Source of the DNA: Streptomyces sp. 378
GTDB lineage: Bacteria > Actinomycetota > Actinomycetes > Streptomycetales > Streptomycetaceae
Assembly: GCF_030124145.1 (NCBI RefSeq)
Contig: NZ_JASKMS010000021.1
Coordinates: forward strand, 62,001 to 126,000
Reading direction: 5' to 3'
Length of the DNA: 64,000 nt
Shown here: in pieces, positions 1-7,979 of the stretch
How the letters are laid out: each line of letters opens with the position of its first letter
Position numbering within the stretch: position 1 is the stretch's first letter
Made by a program: the position numbers and the translations under genes
Notes under the pieces: model-generated
Databases searched by the model: none
Told to the model about the DNA's origin: nothing
What the model saw: the letters and a program-made list of their open reading frames with translations, nothing else

Positions 1-299
1 GGTGGAGGCGAACCGCCAGCCCTGACGGAAGTCCGGCGCGGCGAACCCCACACCACCCCGGCCGGCCGCTGCCACTGCGGGCGCCGTCTTCCCGACGGTC
101 CCGCTACCGGTGCCGACCTACCCGGTGGTGCCGGGGGCTCAGCCGGCTGCCGCGGCTGTGGCCGTATCCGCACGCTGGAACCGCACGGCCGCGGACGGCG
201 CCACGAGGTCCATGTGGCCGACGGGGTGCCTGAGGCGGGCGATCAATGCCTGCGCACAAGGCGTTCTTCCCCTCGGGCCAGGTGTGCAATGCTCAACGC
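1..299. other. Left edge, no confident gene
   Basis: No gene is called with confidence. A plus-strand reading frame open from the left edge ends in a TGA at 301-303, overlapping the GTG at 300 in GTGA fashion. Its tail contains CHC and CRGC cysteine pairs, but third-position GC bias is weak. On the minus strand a short frame from a GTG near 75 runs off the left edge. Either could be the end of a neighbouring gene. Confidence 0.2.
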
Positions 300-2702
300 G
301 TGACGAGCGAGCCCGTGACGCCGGCGCAGCCCGGTGGCGCACCGGACCTGGCCGAACTGGCCAAGATCGTCGCCCGGCAGCGCGCCGAACTGGACCGGCT
401 GCGCGACCAGGCGGCCACCTCGGCTGTCGTGGAACGCGCCAAGGGCGCGGTGATGGCGCTGACCGGCTGTACCGCCGACGCGGCGGGCGAACAGTTGCTC
501 CAGCGGGCCAAGGCCGCCCGTCACACCCTGCTGGAGGAGTGCTGGATCACGCTGGGCGGTCTCGCTCCGGCGCCGGCCGGCCGGAGCGGCGCGCGCGAGG
601 CGGTCGACATCGGGGGTCCCGGTTCCGAGGCGACCGCGCTGGAGCAGTCGGCCGTGCCGGACGACGTCACCGCCGCTCTGGCCCGCCTCGGCAAGGCCCT
701 CGTTCGGGTGATGACACCGCACGACCTCGCCCGGTGTCTGCTGGAGCATCTCGGCCCCGACATGTCGGCGGACGCGGTCCTGATCTACGCGCGCAGGCCC
801 GACGGCGGCCTCGGACTGATCGGTCACGCGGGTGTCGACGACACCCTCGCGGCCCAGTGGGGCCAGGTGCCGCCGCTGAGCGGCATGGCCGCGCTGGACG
901 CGCTGCGAGCGGGCGAGCCGCGCTGGCTGGAGGACTTCGCCGCGGACGAGCGGCGGTACCTGCTCATCGGCGACCCTTCCGACCGGTGGCGGTCGCGTGC
1001 CTGGCTTCCGGTACTCACCGCGGGCCCGGCCGTGCCCGAGGTCTGCATCGGCGTACTGCGCGGCCGTGCCGGGGCGTTCACCGCGCGTGACCGCGCCCAT
1101 CTGCGGGGCGTCACCAGGCTGTGCGCCGGCCGGTTGCGCGCCTTCGACGCCCCGCCCGAACGGAGCGCCGACGCCGAAACGGACGCGGTGCAGGCGCTGT
1201 TCGAGGCGCTGCCGGTCGCGGCGATGCTGCTCACGCCGCTGCGGGCCGCGACGGGTGAGGTCGAGGACTTCCGGGTGCAGGCCGCGACCGACCAGGTGGG
1301 CGATCTGCTGGGCCGGACCGGTGAGGAACCGGCAGGGCGGCGGCTACTGGAACTGCGGCCGGCCCTGGCCGCCGAGCCGCTGTGGCGGGGCTGCCTCCGG
1401 GTGCTGGCCACCGGGCAGGCGTACGAGGGCGAGCCGTTCGCGCACGAAGAGGTCGTGGCGGGCGTCGCCGAGCTGTCGCTGTACACGGCCCGGGCCGCGC
1501 CGCTGGGCGACGCCCTCGTCGTCTCGTGGATCCGGCACGGTTCCTCCGACCGGCAGGAGCAGCGGCTGGCGGACCTGCAGCGGCTGGGCAATCTCGGCTG
1601 GGCGAACTGGAACCTGGTCACACAGGAGGCCTCCTGGTCGACCCAGGTGTTCTCCCTCGTCGGCCGGGATCCCGCGCACGGTCCGGTGGGCCTCTCCCAG
1701 GTGCCGGAGCTCGCGTTGCCGGAGGACACACCCGCGCTGACCCGCGCCGTCGACGAACTCCTCCACCAGGGGCGTCCGTTCGACGTGCCGTTCCGGATCC
1801 GGACCAGCGGCGGCATCCGGCATCTGCGGTTGGCGGCCGAGGCGGTGGCCGACCGGCACGGCACGCCCGTCGAGGTGCACGGCTTCGTACAGGACATGAC
1901 CGCCCGGCGGCGGGCGGAGCTGGCGCTGGTCGAGAGCGAGCGGGCGATCCTGACGCAGCACGACGTGCTCCAGGCCGAGCGGACCCTGGCCTCCCGGCTC
2001 CAGCACGCGCTGCTGCCGTTGGCCAACCGGCCCGTGCACCTGGCCGGGCTGCGCGTCGAGGTCGCCTATCTGCCGGCCCAGTCGGGGGTGCACGTCGGCG
2101 GTGACTGGTTCAGTGCCATCGAACTGCCCGACGGGGACGCGCTGCTGGTGGTCGGCGACGTCGCCGGGCACGGGGTCGACGCCGTGGCCACGATGGCCCA
2201 GCTCCGGTTCACCGCGAAGGGCATGGTCATCACGGGCTCGTCGCTGACCGGCGCGCTCGCCCGGCTGAACACGCTGCTGCTGCACTCGCGCGACTCCCAC
2301 GCCAGCGCCACGATGGTGCTGGCCCGCTACAACCCCCGCCGCGGGCGCCTGGTCTGGGCCCAGGCGGGTCATCCCCCGCCGCTGCTGCTGCGCGACGGCG
2401 AGGCGCGGTATCTGCGGCGCCCCGCCGGCATGCTGCTCGGGGCGACCGCCACGTCGGTCTACCAGGAGGCGGAGTGCCGTCTCGACCCGGGCGACCGGCT
2501 CATCCTCTACACCGACGGCCTGGTCGAGCACCCCCCGGACAGCATCGACCGGGGTCTGGAGCGGCTCGCCGAGGCGGTGGCGGCTCCGCACGGCGACGGG
2601 CCCGGATCGCTGGGGCCGCTGCTCGCGCGGATGCTGCCGGACGAGCGGCGGGACGACGTGTGCGTAGTGGATGTCCGGGTCCCCGGGGGTCAGGACCAGT
2701 AG
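300..2702 (+). CDS. ANTAR/GAF/PAS sensor PP2C-family serine phosphatase (SpoIIE type)
   Basis: Multidomain signalling phosphatase of about 800 residues, predicted cytosolic. In order it has an ANTAR-like three-helix segment (about residues 30-80, VERAKGAVMALTGCT), a GAF-like sensor region (about 130-280), two PAS-like regions (the second about 440-545, ending HGFVQDMTARRRAE) and a C-terminal SpoIIE/RsbU phosphatase domain (about 575-800). That domain has the metal-binding signatures GGDWFSAIELPDG, VGDVAGHG, AGHPPPLLL, LYTDGLVE and DDVCVVDV. Known relatives dephosphorylate anti-sigma-factor antagonists; no such partner gene is adjacent, so the target is unknown. GTG 300 is preferred because codon bias is poor in the 54 bases after the alternative ATG at 246. 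Its TAG stop is also the first base triplet of a tandem repeat array. Confidence 0.9.
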   Translation: MTSEPVTPAQPGGAPDLAELAKIVARQRAELDRLRDQAATSAVVERAKGAVMALTGCTADAAGEQLLQRAKAARHTLLEECWITLGGLAPAPAGRSGAREAVDIGGPGSEATALEQSAVPDDVTAALARLGKALVRVMTPHDLARCLLEHLGPDMSADAVLIYARRPDGGLGLIGHAGVDDTLAAQWGQVPPLSGMAALDALRAGEPRWLEDFAADERRYLLIGDPSDRWRSRAWLPVLTAGPAVPEVCIGVLRGRAGAFTARDRAHLRGVTRLCAGRLRAFDAPPERSADAETDAVQALFEALPVAAMLLTPLRAATGEVEDFRVQAATDQVGDLLGRTGEEPAGRRLLELRPALAAEPLWRGCLRVLATGQAYEGEPFAHEEVVAGVAELSLYTARAAPLGDALVVSWIRHGSSDRQEQRLADLQRLGNLGWANWNLVTQEASWSTQVFSLVGRDPAHGPVGLSQVPELALPEDTPALTRAVDELLHQGRPFDVPFRIRTSGGIRHLRLAAEAVADRHGTPVEVHGFVQDMTARRRAELALVESERAILTQHDVLQAERTLASRLQHALLPLANRPVHLAGLRVEVAYLPAQSGVHVGGDWFSAIELPDGDALLVVGDVAGHGVDAVATMAQLRFTAKGMVITGSSLTGALARLNTLLLHSRDSHASATMVLARYNPRRGRLVWAQAGHPPPLLLRDGEARYLRRPAGMLLGATATSVYQEAECRLDPGDRLILYTDGLVEHPPDSIDRGLERLAEAVAAPHGDGPGSLGPLLARMLPDERRDDVCVVDVRVPGGQDQ

Positions 2703-2859
2703 GGCGCAGGGTCGGTGGAGCAGGGCCGGTAGGGGCAGGGTCGGTGGAGCAGGGCCGGTAGGGGCAGGGTCGGTGGAGCAGGGCCGGTAGGCGCAGGATC
2801 GGAGGAGCAGGGCCGGTAGGCGCAGGATCGGAGGAGCAGGGCCGGTAGGGGCAGGGTCG
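2700..2859. repeat. 29-bp tandem repeat array, about 5.5 copies
   Basis: Head-to-tail copies begin at 2700 (30 bp), 2730, 2759, 2788 and 2817 (29 bp each), with a partial copy at 2846-2859. Each starts TAGG and contains GGAGCAGGGCCGG. Copies 2-3 are identical to each other, as are copies 4-5, which share three or so substitutions; that suggests recent block duplication. The first copy starts with the stop codon of the phosphatase gene. The array lies between two convergent genes. Confidence 0.9.
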
Positions 2860-2861
2860 CC

Positions 2862-2963
2862 TCACGAGTCCCCGCGGTGCCTCCAGTACCACCACAGGCC
2901 CACGAGCAGGGCCAGCAGGAAGAAGGTGGGCAGCACCAGACCCGGGATGCGGGAGCCGTTCAT
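2862..2963 (-). CDS. Small single-span membrane peptide (33 aa)
   Basis: A 33-codon frame below usual gene-finder limits. It starts MNGSRIPG, has one strongly hydrophobic segment (about residues 8-27, LVLPTFFLLALLVGLWWYW) and ends in a basic tail (RHRGDS). An AAGG lies about 8 bases before the ATG. The topology is that of a one-pass membrane micro-protein. No earlier start codon exists in this frame back to the flavin reductase-like gene upstream, with which it could be co-transcribed. I do not recognise the family, and conservation is unknown. Confidence 0.4.
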   Translation of the reverse strand: MNGSRIPGLVLPTFFLLALLVGLWWYWRHRGDS

Positions 2964-3094
2964 GGGCGTGGCCTTCGGTTCGCGGCGGTTCGGGCGCCTC
3001 GTTGCGTCGCCCCGGCCCAGGGTGACGTCGGGCGGCCCCGCTGTCCGCTGTTTTCCCCAGCCCTTGCCCTGCGTTCGAGGAACGGGCGGCGGCG

Positions 3095-3589
3095 TCAGTC
3101 GACCGGGTGACCGGGGTGGATGGTGAGGGCGTCGGAAAGGCGCAGCAGCGGCCCGTCACAGTCCTCGTGTCCGCCCCACTCGACCGGGTCGAGGATGAAG
3201 CCGATGTGGTCGCCGCCGCCGACTCGCGTCACGGTGCGGCCGACGAACCAGGCCGGCGTGTCCTCCAGAACGAGGGCCCCGCCGTACGCCTCCCGCAGGC
3301 GGACATCCTGGAATTTGTCGGTCCGGTCGCCGGTCTGCCCGCCGAACAGCTCGGCGAGGCCGTGCTGTTCGCGGCCGAGCAGGTGCACGGCGAGGACTTC
3401 GGCGTTCCGGGCCACCCGGAAGGTGTGGTTGAGCTCGGACAGCCACACCGCGAACCGCACCGGCCGCAGCGAGCACTGCGAGGCGAACCCGACGAGGCAG
3501 CCCGCCCGTTCACCGCCCGCGGCGGCCGTGACCACCACCATGTCGGGGTTCAGCCGGTCGATGAACTCGTCCATGCCGGCCATGGTCAC
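3095..3589 (-). CDS. Flavin reductase-like FMN-binding protein
   Basis: A 164-residue protein with the split-barrel layout of the flavin reductase family: an early strand PDMVVVTAA, then GCLVGFASQCSLRPVRFAVWLSELNHTF, which resembles the FMN-contact region, and a C-terminal HIGFILDPVEW strand. Family members reduce flavin with NAD(P)H or bind FMN for partner oxygenases; no oxygenase lies next to it. The first ATG (3589) and a second at about 3574 are both possible starts. It lies 3 bases after the peptidoglycan-binding gene on the same strand, so the two are probably co-transcribed. Confidence 0.75.
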   Translation of the reverse strand: MTMAGMDEFIDRLNPDMVVVTAAAGGERAGCLVGFASQCSLRPVRFAVWLSELNHTFRVARNAEVLAVHLLGREQHGLAELFGGQTGDRTDKFQDVRLREAYGGALVLEDTPAWFVGRTVTRVGGGDHIGFILDPVEWGGHEDCDGPLLRLSDALTIHPGHPVD

Positions 3590-3592
3590 ACA

Positions 3593-4279
3593 TCAGCCCG
3601 TACCCGCAGGAGTGCGGGACTCCAGCGCGGCCCGGGTGTCATCGCCGTAGACGCCGGTCTCGTCGCCGCGGATGCCGTACCAGAGCTGGAAGCGGGCGAC
3701 CGCCGCGGTGAGGGTGGGGTCGTAGCGGCCGCTGGTCGAGCCGTCCCGGTAGACGTCCGGGACGCGCAGGAGGCGCTGCTGGAGTTCGGTCACCTCGGGG
3801 CCGCTCGCGCCCTCGCGCAGGGTGCCCGCGCCGTCGGGGTCCACGGCTGCCGTGGCGGGCGGTGTGGGGGTGGGGTCAGGCGTGGGGGCGGCGGAGCGGG
3901 GCGGGTGGGGCGCGGGCGCCGCGCCGGCGTCGTCGGGCTCGCCGCGGAGCAGGAGTGCGCCGCCGAAGCCGATCACGGCGGCGGCGAGGACGGCCACCGC
4001 GACGGCGGCGCGGCGCAGTCCGGCCCCCGGCGATGCGGCGTCCGTACGCGGGCGGGTCGCGCGGGCGACGGGCGGGAGTTCCCGGGTCAGGGCCTCGGAA
4101 CCGGCCGGCGGTCTCCCCGGGAGCGCTACGGACTCGTAGCCGCTGTCGTCCTGGCCGGTGTCCTCGCGGAACTCCCGCATCAGTTCCGCGAGGGCGTCGG
4201 TGCGGCGGGGCCGCAGGACGCGGATGGGTTCGAGGGCCGGGCCGTCGTGCGGCGGCCGGGGCTCGGACGGTGTCGACAC
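3593..4279 (-). CDS. Membrane-anchored peptidoglycan-binding domain protein
   Basis: A 228-residue protein with an acidic/proline-rich cytoplasmic N-terminus (about 1-85), one transmembrane helix (about 88-112, RRAAVAVAVLAAAVIGFGGALLL), a Pro/Ala/Thr-rich linker and a C-terminal PG_binding_1 repeat (about 155-222, SGPEVTELQQRLLRV to YGDDTRAALE). The topology places the wall-binding domain outside the membrane, joining membrane and peptidoglycan. It is probably a structural or sensing anchor; no catalytic domain is visible. It is the first gene of a short minus-strand pair with the flavin reductase-like gene. Confidence 0.82.
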   Translation of the reverse strand: MSTPSEPRPPHDGPALEPIRVLRPRRTDALAELMREFREDTGQDDSGYESVALPGRPPAGSEALTRELPPVARATRPRTDAASPGAGLRRAAVAVAVLAAAVIGFGGALLLRGEPDDAGAAPAPHPPRSAAPTPDPTPTPPATAAVDPDGAGTLREGASGPEVTELQQRLLRVPDVYRDGSTSGRYDPTLTAAVARFQLWYGIRGDETGVYGDDTRAALESRTPAGTG

Positions 4280-4389
4280 GCTGCTCTCCTTCGTCCGGGC
4301 CCAGGGCGCCCGGCTTCGAGGATCGTCCTGCCGCTAGATACGCGGCTTCCCCGCCTCCGGTTCAGAGGCCGATCGGCCCGGCGAGCAGA

Positions 4390-4424
4390 GCACTCAGTAC
4401 CTCCCCAGGAGTGCACTGAGTGCC
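4390..4424. promoter_or_regulatory. Two operator-like sites before the TetR gene
   Basis: GCACTCAGTACC at 4390-4401 and GCACTGAGTGCC at 4413-4424 are variants, in opposite orientation, of the perfect site TGGCACTGAGTGCCA found upstream of the next gene at 5206-5220. This is the expected pattern for an autorepressed TetR-family regulator. Assigning the sites to this regulator is inference from position and repetition. Confidence 0.6.
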
Positions 4425-4436
4425 ATGAAGGGTCTT

Positions 4437-5168
4437 ATGAGTGCTACGTTCCCGCTCATGAGCTCCGAGAAGGCCGACGCCGGCGCCGGAAAACCGCCCA
4501 TGCGGGACGCCCTGGTGGCGGCGGCCTTCCAGCTGTTCCTGGAGCGGGGGTACGAGCAGACCACCGTCGACGACATCGTGGCCCTCGCCGGTGTCGGACG
4601 GCGCTCGTTCTTCCGCTACTTCCCCTCCAAGGAGGACGTGGTCTTCCCGGACCACGAGCGGTGCCTGGCCGACATGACGGCCTTCCTCGCCGACGGCTCC
4701 GACGACGACGAACCCGTGGGACGGGTCTGCGACGCGGCCCGGCTGGTACTGCGGATGTACGCCGAGAACCCGACGTTCTCGGTGCAGCGCTACCGCCTCA
4801 CCAAGCGGGTGCCCGGGCTGCGCGCCTATGAGCTGTCGGTGGTGTGGCGCTACGAGCGGGCCCTGGCCGAGTACCTGCGCCGGCGCTTCGCCGCCCGCCG
4901 GGACGGCACCCTGCAGGCCGACGTGATCGCGGCGGCGGTCGTCGCGGCCCACAACAACGCGCTGCGCTCCTGGCTGCGCTCGGACGGGCAGGGCGAGGCG
5001 AGCGCGGCGGTCGACCACGCGATGGCCTTGGTGCAGTCGGCGTTCGGCGGCGAGCCGGTGCCGCCGTCCGTGGAGCAGCCGGAGGACGTGGTGGTCGTCG
5101 TGTCACGGCGCGGGGCGCCCCTGTGGCGGGTCGTGCAGGAGATCGAGACGGCGCTGGGGCGGGACTGA
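4437..5168 (+). CDS. TetR/AcrR family transcriptional regulator
   Basis: DNA-binding repressor of about 243 residues with a typical N-terminal helix-turn-helix (RDALVAAAFQLFLERGYEQTTVDDIVALAGVGRRSFFRYFPSKEDV) and a helical ligand-binding C-terminus. ATG 4437 has GAAGGG four bases upstream; ATG 4425 (directly against an operator site) and ATG 4458 are alternatives. Matching inverted repeats lie before this gene and inside the promoter of the downstream zinc-ribbon gene, so it probably controls both. Regulators beside DUF35 proteins often sense acyl-CoA or lipid ligands, but the ligand here is unknown. Confidence 0.85.
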   Translation: MSATFPLMSSEKADAGAGKPPMRDALVAAAFQLFLERGYEQTTVDDIVALAGVGRRSFFRYFPSKEDVVFPDHERCLADMTAFLADGSDDDEPVGRVCDAARLVLRMYAENPTFSVQRYRLTKRVPGLRAYELSVVWRYERALAEYLRRRFAARRDGTLQADVIAAAVVAAHNNALRSWLRSDGQGEASAAVDHAMALVQSAFGGEPVPPSVEQPEDVVVVVSRRGAPLWRVVQEIETALGRD

Positions 5169-5197
5169 GACCCCGCACATTGAGGGTACGGAGTGCC

Positions 5198-5226
5198 TTT
5201 ACGAGTGGCACTGAGTGCCATACTCT
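5198..5226 (+). promoter_or_regulatory. Promoter with a TetR-type operator filling the spacer
   Basis: A -35-like TTTACG (5198-5203) and a -10-like TACTCT (5221-5226) are separated by exactly 17 bases. The spacer holds the inverted repeat TGGCACT-G-AGTGCCA (5206-5220, perfect around one central base). A further half site, GAGTGCC, lies at 5191-5197. A repressor bound here would block RNA polymerase directly. The promoter elements are read by eye. Confidence 0.6.
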
Positions 5227-5319
5227 GTGCTGCGTGCACGGTGGCACGGCGAACCGCGCACACGTGTGCGCGGGTGATCGCGTGCGCGGATTCCGGCCGA
5301 GTGCAGGGAGTTGACCAGC

Positions 5320-5730
5320 GTGTACCACTCAGGAAGCGTCGCTCAGCAGGCAGCCGGCTCCGCGACGGGTCTGCTCGATTCGAGGGCCCGGAACGCGGAG
5401 GCCATCCTCTTCCAGCGCTGCACCTGGTGCGGCACCGCCATGTACCACCGGCTGCTGTGCCCGGTCTGCCGGGGCAGCGATCTGCGCACGGAGCGCGCCG
5501 AGGGCACGGGCACCGTCCGCCACTCCACGGTGGTGCACCGCAACACCCCGGCCGCACGGAATGTGTCGCAGATCGAGATGGCCGAGGGGTTCGTGGTGCG
5601 CGGCCGGGTGATGGGCCCGCCGATCGGCATCCACAGCGGGGACCGGGTACGGCTGTCCACGGCCAAGGACCCGGTACGGGGCGAGCCGGTCTTCCAGCTG
5701 CTTGACGAGCCGTACCGGGCGTGGAGCTGA
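5320..5730 (+). CDS. DUF35-type zinc-ribbon / OB-fold protein
   Basis: A small cytosolic protein of 136 residues. Its N-terminal rubredoxin-like zinc ribbon shows four cysteines (CTWC, then CPVC about 12 residues later). A C-terminal OB-fold follows (about 55-130, GTVRHSTVVHRNTP to GDRVRLSTA). DUF35 proteins usually accompany thiolases or acyl-CoA enzymes as acyl-CoA-binding partners; no such enzyme is adjacent, so it stands alone with its regulator. GTG 5320 has GGGAG about 9 bases upstream and is preferred to the TTG at 5311. Confidence 0.8.
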   Translation: MYHSGSVAQQAAGSATGLLDSRARNAEAILFQRCTWCGTAMYHRLLCPVCRGSDLRTERAEGTGTVRHSTVVHRNTPAARNVSQIEMAEGFVVRGRVMGPPIGIHSGDRVRLSTAKDPVRGEPVFQLLDEPYRAWS

Positions 5731-5737
5731 GCCTCCC

Positions 5738-6301
5738 TCAGCCGGTGATCAGCTCGTCGGTGCGCACCGGCCGGCCCGTCTCGAAACTCCGGTTGGCCGC
5801 CAGTCCGACCGCCAGGGCCAGCGCGCCGTCGCGTTCGGTGGCCGTCGGATGGGGGGCGGCGGCCGTGTCCGCCGGGCGGGTGGGGCCGACGGGGCCGAAC
5901 AGCGCGTCGAGCATGCGCGGATCGCCGCCGCCGTGGGCCTCGTGGGCGACCGCGAGCGGCACGTCCACCGGGGGCCGCCACAGCGGGCGCAGGGTGAGGC
6001 GGGCGCCGCCCGTGTGCCCGGCCGCCATGTCCCCGTGCACCGCCCCGGGCGCCGAGGTGACGACGACCTCGTCGATGCCCTCCTCGGTGAGCATGCCGGT
6101 GAAGCGGTCCGGCTCCCACGGGGTGGCGGCCGGTGCGCCGGTCGAGGCCAGCAGCCGGTTGTGGAAGGCCATGCGGGTCGGGCTCGGATCGCACAGCGCG
6201 GCCACGACATGGCCGGGACGTTCGGCGAGGCCGCGGGTGAACAGCTGGGCCCGGTGGCCGGTGCCGACGACGGCTGCGCGCAGGACGGGAGTTCGGCTCA
6301 T
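5738..6301 (-). pseudogene. Gfo/Idh/MocA oxidoreductase with a large in-frame internal deletion
   Basis: The 187-residue frame starts like a normal Gfo/Idh/MocA dehydrogenase: nucleotide-binding VVGTGHRAQLF and Rossmann strands up to GIDEVVVTSA at about residue 83. It then passes without a break to sequence that normally ends the full-length protein (about 88-187: VHGDMAAGHTGGARLTLRPLW, HGGGDPRMLDALFGP, LAVGLAANRSFETGRPVR). Family members are about 380-430 residues, so some 200 or more central residues are missing, including the EKP active-site motif and most of the catalytic domain. Reading frame and codon bias are intact. It cannot be a working dehydrogenase; it is either a recent deletion relic or a repurposed mini-protein. 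Confidence 0.75.
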
Positions 6302-6365
6302 GGCAGGTGCCCCTTCCCGCGCACGGGGCGTCCACTCCCCCGCGGCCGTGAGCGCTTGCCGGGTG

Positions 6366-6746
6366 TCAGAGGGTGACGCGGATCCCCACGGTGCCGTCCA
6401 CGCCCCGGCGCAGCCGACTGCCGAGCAGGGTCAGCCGGCCCGTCAGGCCGTACTTGCGGGCGATCAGTTTCCGGTAGCGGGCGGTGGTGGCCGGGTCGCA
6501 GATCTCCGCCGTCGCGGGCACCTGGTCGCCGGTGGGGTTGCCACGCAGGTCGCAGGGGCCCACCAGCACGTCGGCGCGGTTGCGGATCCGCTTCACCTTC
6601 CAGGACTCGGCCGACGTCCACGCCCCGAGCGCGTCCCCGTCGCGTACCACCCAGACCGGGGTGGCGACCGGCGTACCGTTCTCGCGGTAGCTGGTGATCA
6701 GCAGGTACTTTCCCGCGCCGAGTCGGTCCAGCGTTCTGTCGTCCAT
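6366..6746 (-). CDS. PPOX-class (pyridoxamine oxidase-like / F420-type) split-barrel protein
   Basis: A 126-residue protein with the split-barrel fold of the PPOX family (LLITSYRENGTPVATPVWVVRDGDALGAWTSAESWKVKRIRNRADVLVGPCDLRGNP). The sequence resembles actinobacterial members that bind cofactor F420 or FMN and reduce enone-like substrates, including F420-dependent types; the substrate cannot be read from sequence. It is a complete single-domain protein. It lies between the internally deleted dehydrogenase and the MalY-type aminotransferase on the same strand. Confidence 0.75.
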   Translation of the reverse strand: MDDRTLDRLGAGKYLLITSYRENGTPVATPVWVVRDGDALGAWTSAESWKVKRIRNRADVLVGPCDLRGNPTGDQVPATAEICDPATTARYRKLIARKYGLTGRLTLLGSRLRRGVDGTVGIRVTL

Positions 6747-6776
6747 GGCGGGAAGTGTATGAGCGCGTCCCCGGTC

Positions 6777-7955
6777 TCAGCGCAGCGCCGCCGTCATTCT
6801 GCCCACCGCCTCCGTGAGCACCTCCGTCGAGGTGGCGAGGTTGAGGCGGACGTGGCCGGTGCCGCCGGTGCCGAAGGGGAGGCCGGAGTTGAGGGCGACG
6901 CGGCCGCGGCGCAGGAAGACGTCGGCCGGGTCGTCGCCGAGCCCGAGGGCGCGGCAGTCGAGCCAGGCCAGGTAGGTGGCGTCGCCGGGCCGGTAGCGGA
7001 TCGCGGGCAGGTGCTCGGCCAGCAGGTCCGCGAGCAGCCGCCGGTTGTCGTCGAGGCCGGCCAGCAGGGCGTCCAGCCAGGTGACGCCGTCGCGCAGGGC
7101 GGCGGTGTGGGCGATGACGGCCACGTGACTGGGGCCGTGTCCCACCTCCTCGGGCATCCGGTCCAGGTCGGCGGCGGCCCCGGGCCCGGCGATCGCGAGG
7201 GCGGCCTTGAGCCCGGGCAGGTTCCAGCCCTTCGAGGCCGACATCAGGGACAGGCCGCGCTCGGCGCCCGGCACGCTCAGATACGGCACGAAACCGGCTC
7301 CGCCGATCACGAGCGGGGCGTGGATCTCGTCGGCGACGACGCGCACCCCATACCGCTCGGCGAGCCCGGCGACGGCGGACAGCTCCTCGGCGGTGTGCAC
7401 GGTGCCGGTCGGGTTGTGGGGGCTGCACAGCAGGTGGGCGGCGCGGCGCCCACCCGCCACGGCCTGCCGGAAGGCCTCCTCCAGGACATCGAGGTCGATC
7501 CGGCCGTCCGTGCCGAGCGGGGCCTCGGCCACCCGCCGGTCCAGGTGCTCCACGAAGGGGTAGAACGGCGGGTACACGGGCGGGTTGACGATCACCGTGT
7601 CGCCGGGGCCGGTGACCAGTTTGAGCATCTCGACGACGCCCAGCATGACGTCGGGCACGATCGCGGCGCGCTCCACGGCGAGCCCGTGCCAGCCCCAGCG
7701 TTTCCCGGCGAAGGCGGCCAGGGCCTCCGCGTAGGCGGTGCCGGCGGGGTAGCCGGTGTCGCCGAGGTGCAGCGCGTCGGTGACGGCCCGCACGACGGGC
7801 TCGGCGAGCGGAACGTCCATCTCGGCCACCCACAGCGGCAGCACGTCCTCGGGATACGTGCGCCACTTCATGCTGGTGCGCCTGCGGAGGCGGTCCAGCG
7901 TGAGGGCCTGGAGGGGATTCGGTTCACCGGACGACTCGTGCGGGATCCTGGTCAT
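6777..7955 (-). CDS. MalY/PatB family PLP-dependent aminotransferase (C-S lyase type)
   Basis: A 392-residue fold-type I PLP enzyme, predicted cytosolic. Visible features are the N-terminal MKWRTYPEDVLPLWVAEMDVPLAEPV typical of the PatB/MalY subgroup, LLCSPHNPTGTVH, ADEIHAPLV for pyridine-nitrogen contact, and the Schiff-base lysine in SASKGWNLPGLK. Relatives catalyse cystathionine beta-lysis or cysteine-S-conjugate cleavage, sometimes with regulatory roles. The length is normal. ATG 7955 starts the conserved region. The divergent gene begins only 24 bases away, which leaves no room for two ordinary promoters. Confidence 0.85.
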   Translation of the reverse strand: MTRIPHESSGEPNPLQALTLDRLRRRTSMKWRTYPEDVLPLWVAEMDVPLAEPVVRAVTDALHLGDTGYPAGTAYAEALAAFAGKRWGWHGLAVERAAIVPDVMLGVVEMLKLVTGPGDTVIVNPPVYPPFYPFVEHLDRRVAEAPLGTDGRIDLDVLEEAFRQAVAGGRRAAHLLCSPHNPTGTVHTAEELSAVAGLAERYGVRVVADEIHAPLVIGGAGFVPYLSVPGAERGLSLMSASKGWNLPGLKAALAIAGPGAAADLDRMPEEVGHGPSHVAVIAHTAALRDGVTWLDALLAGLDDNRRLLADLLAEHLPAIRYRPGDATYLAWLDCRALGLGDDPADVFLRRGRVALNSGLPFGTGGTGHVRLNLATSTEVLTEAVGRMTAALR

Positions 7956-7979
7956 GGGCACACGATAGGGGGCTGTGCG

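Noticed and set aside
2700..2859. Possible CRISPR array
   Set aside because: The units are contiguous 29-30-bp repeats without unique spacers and without cas genes.
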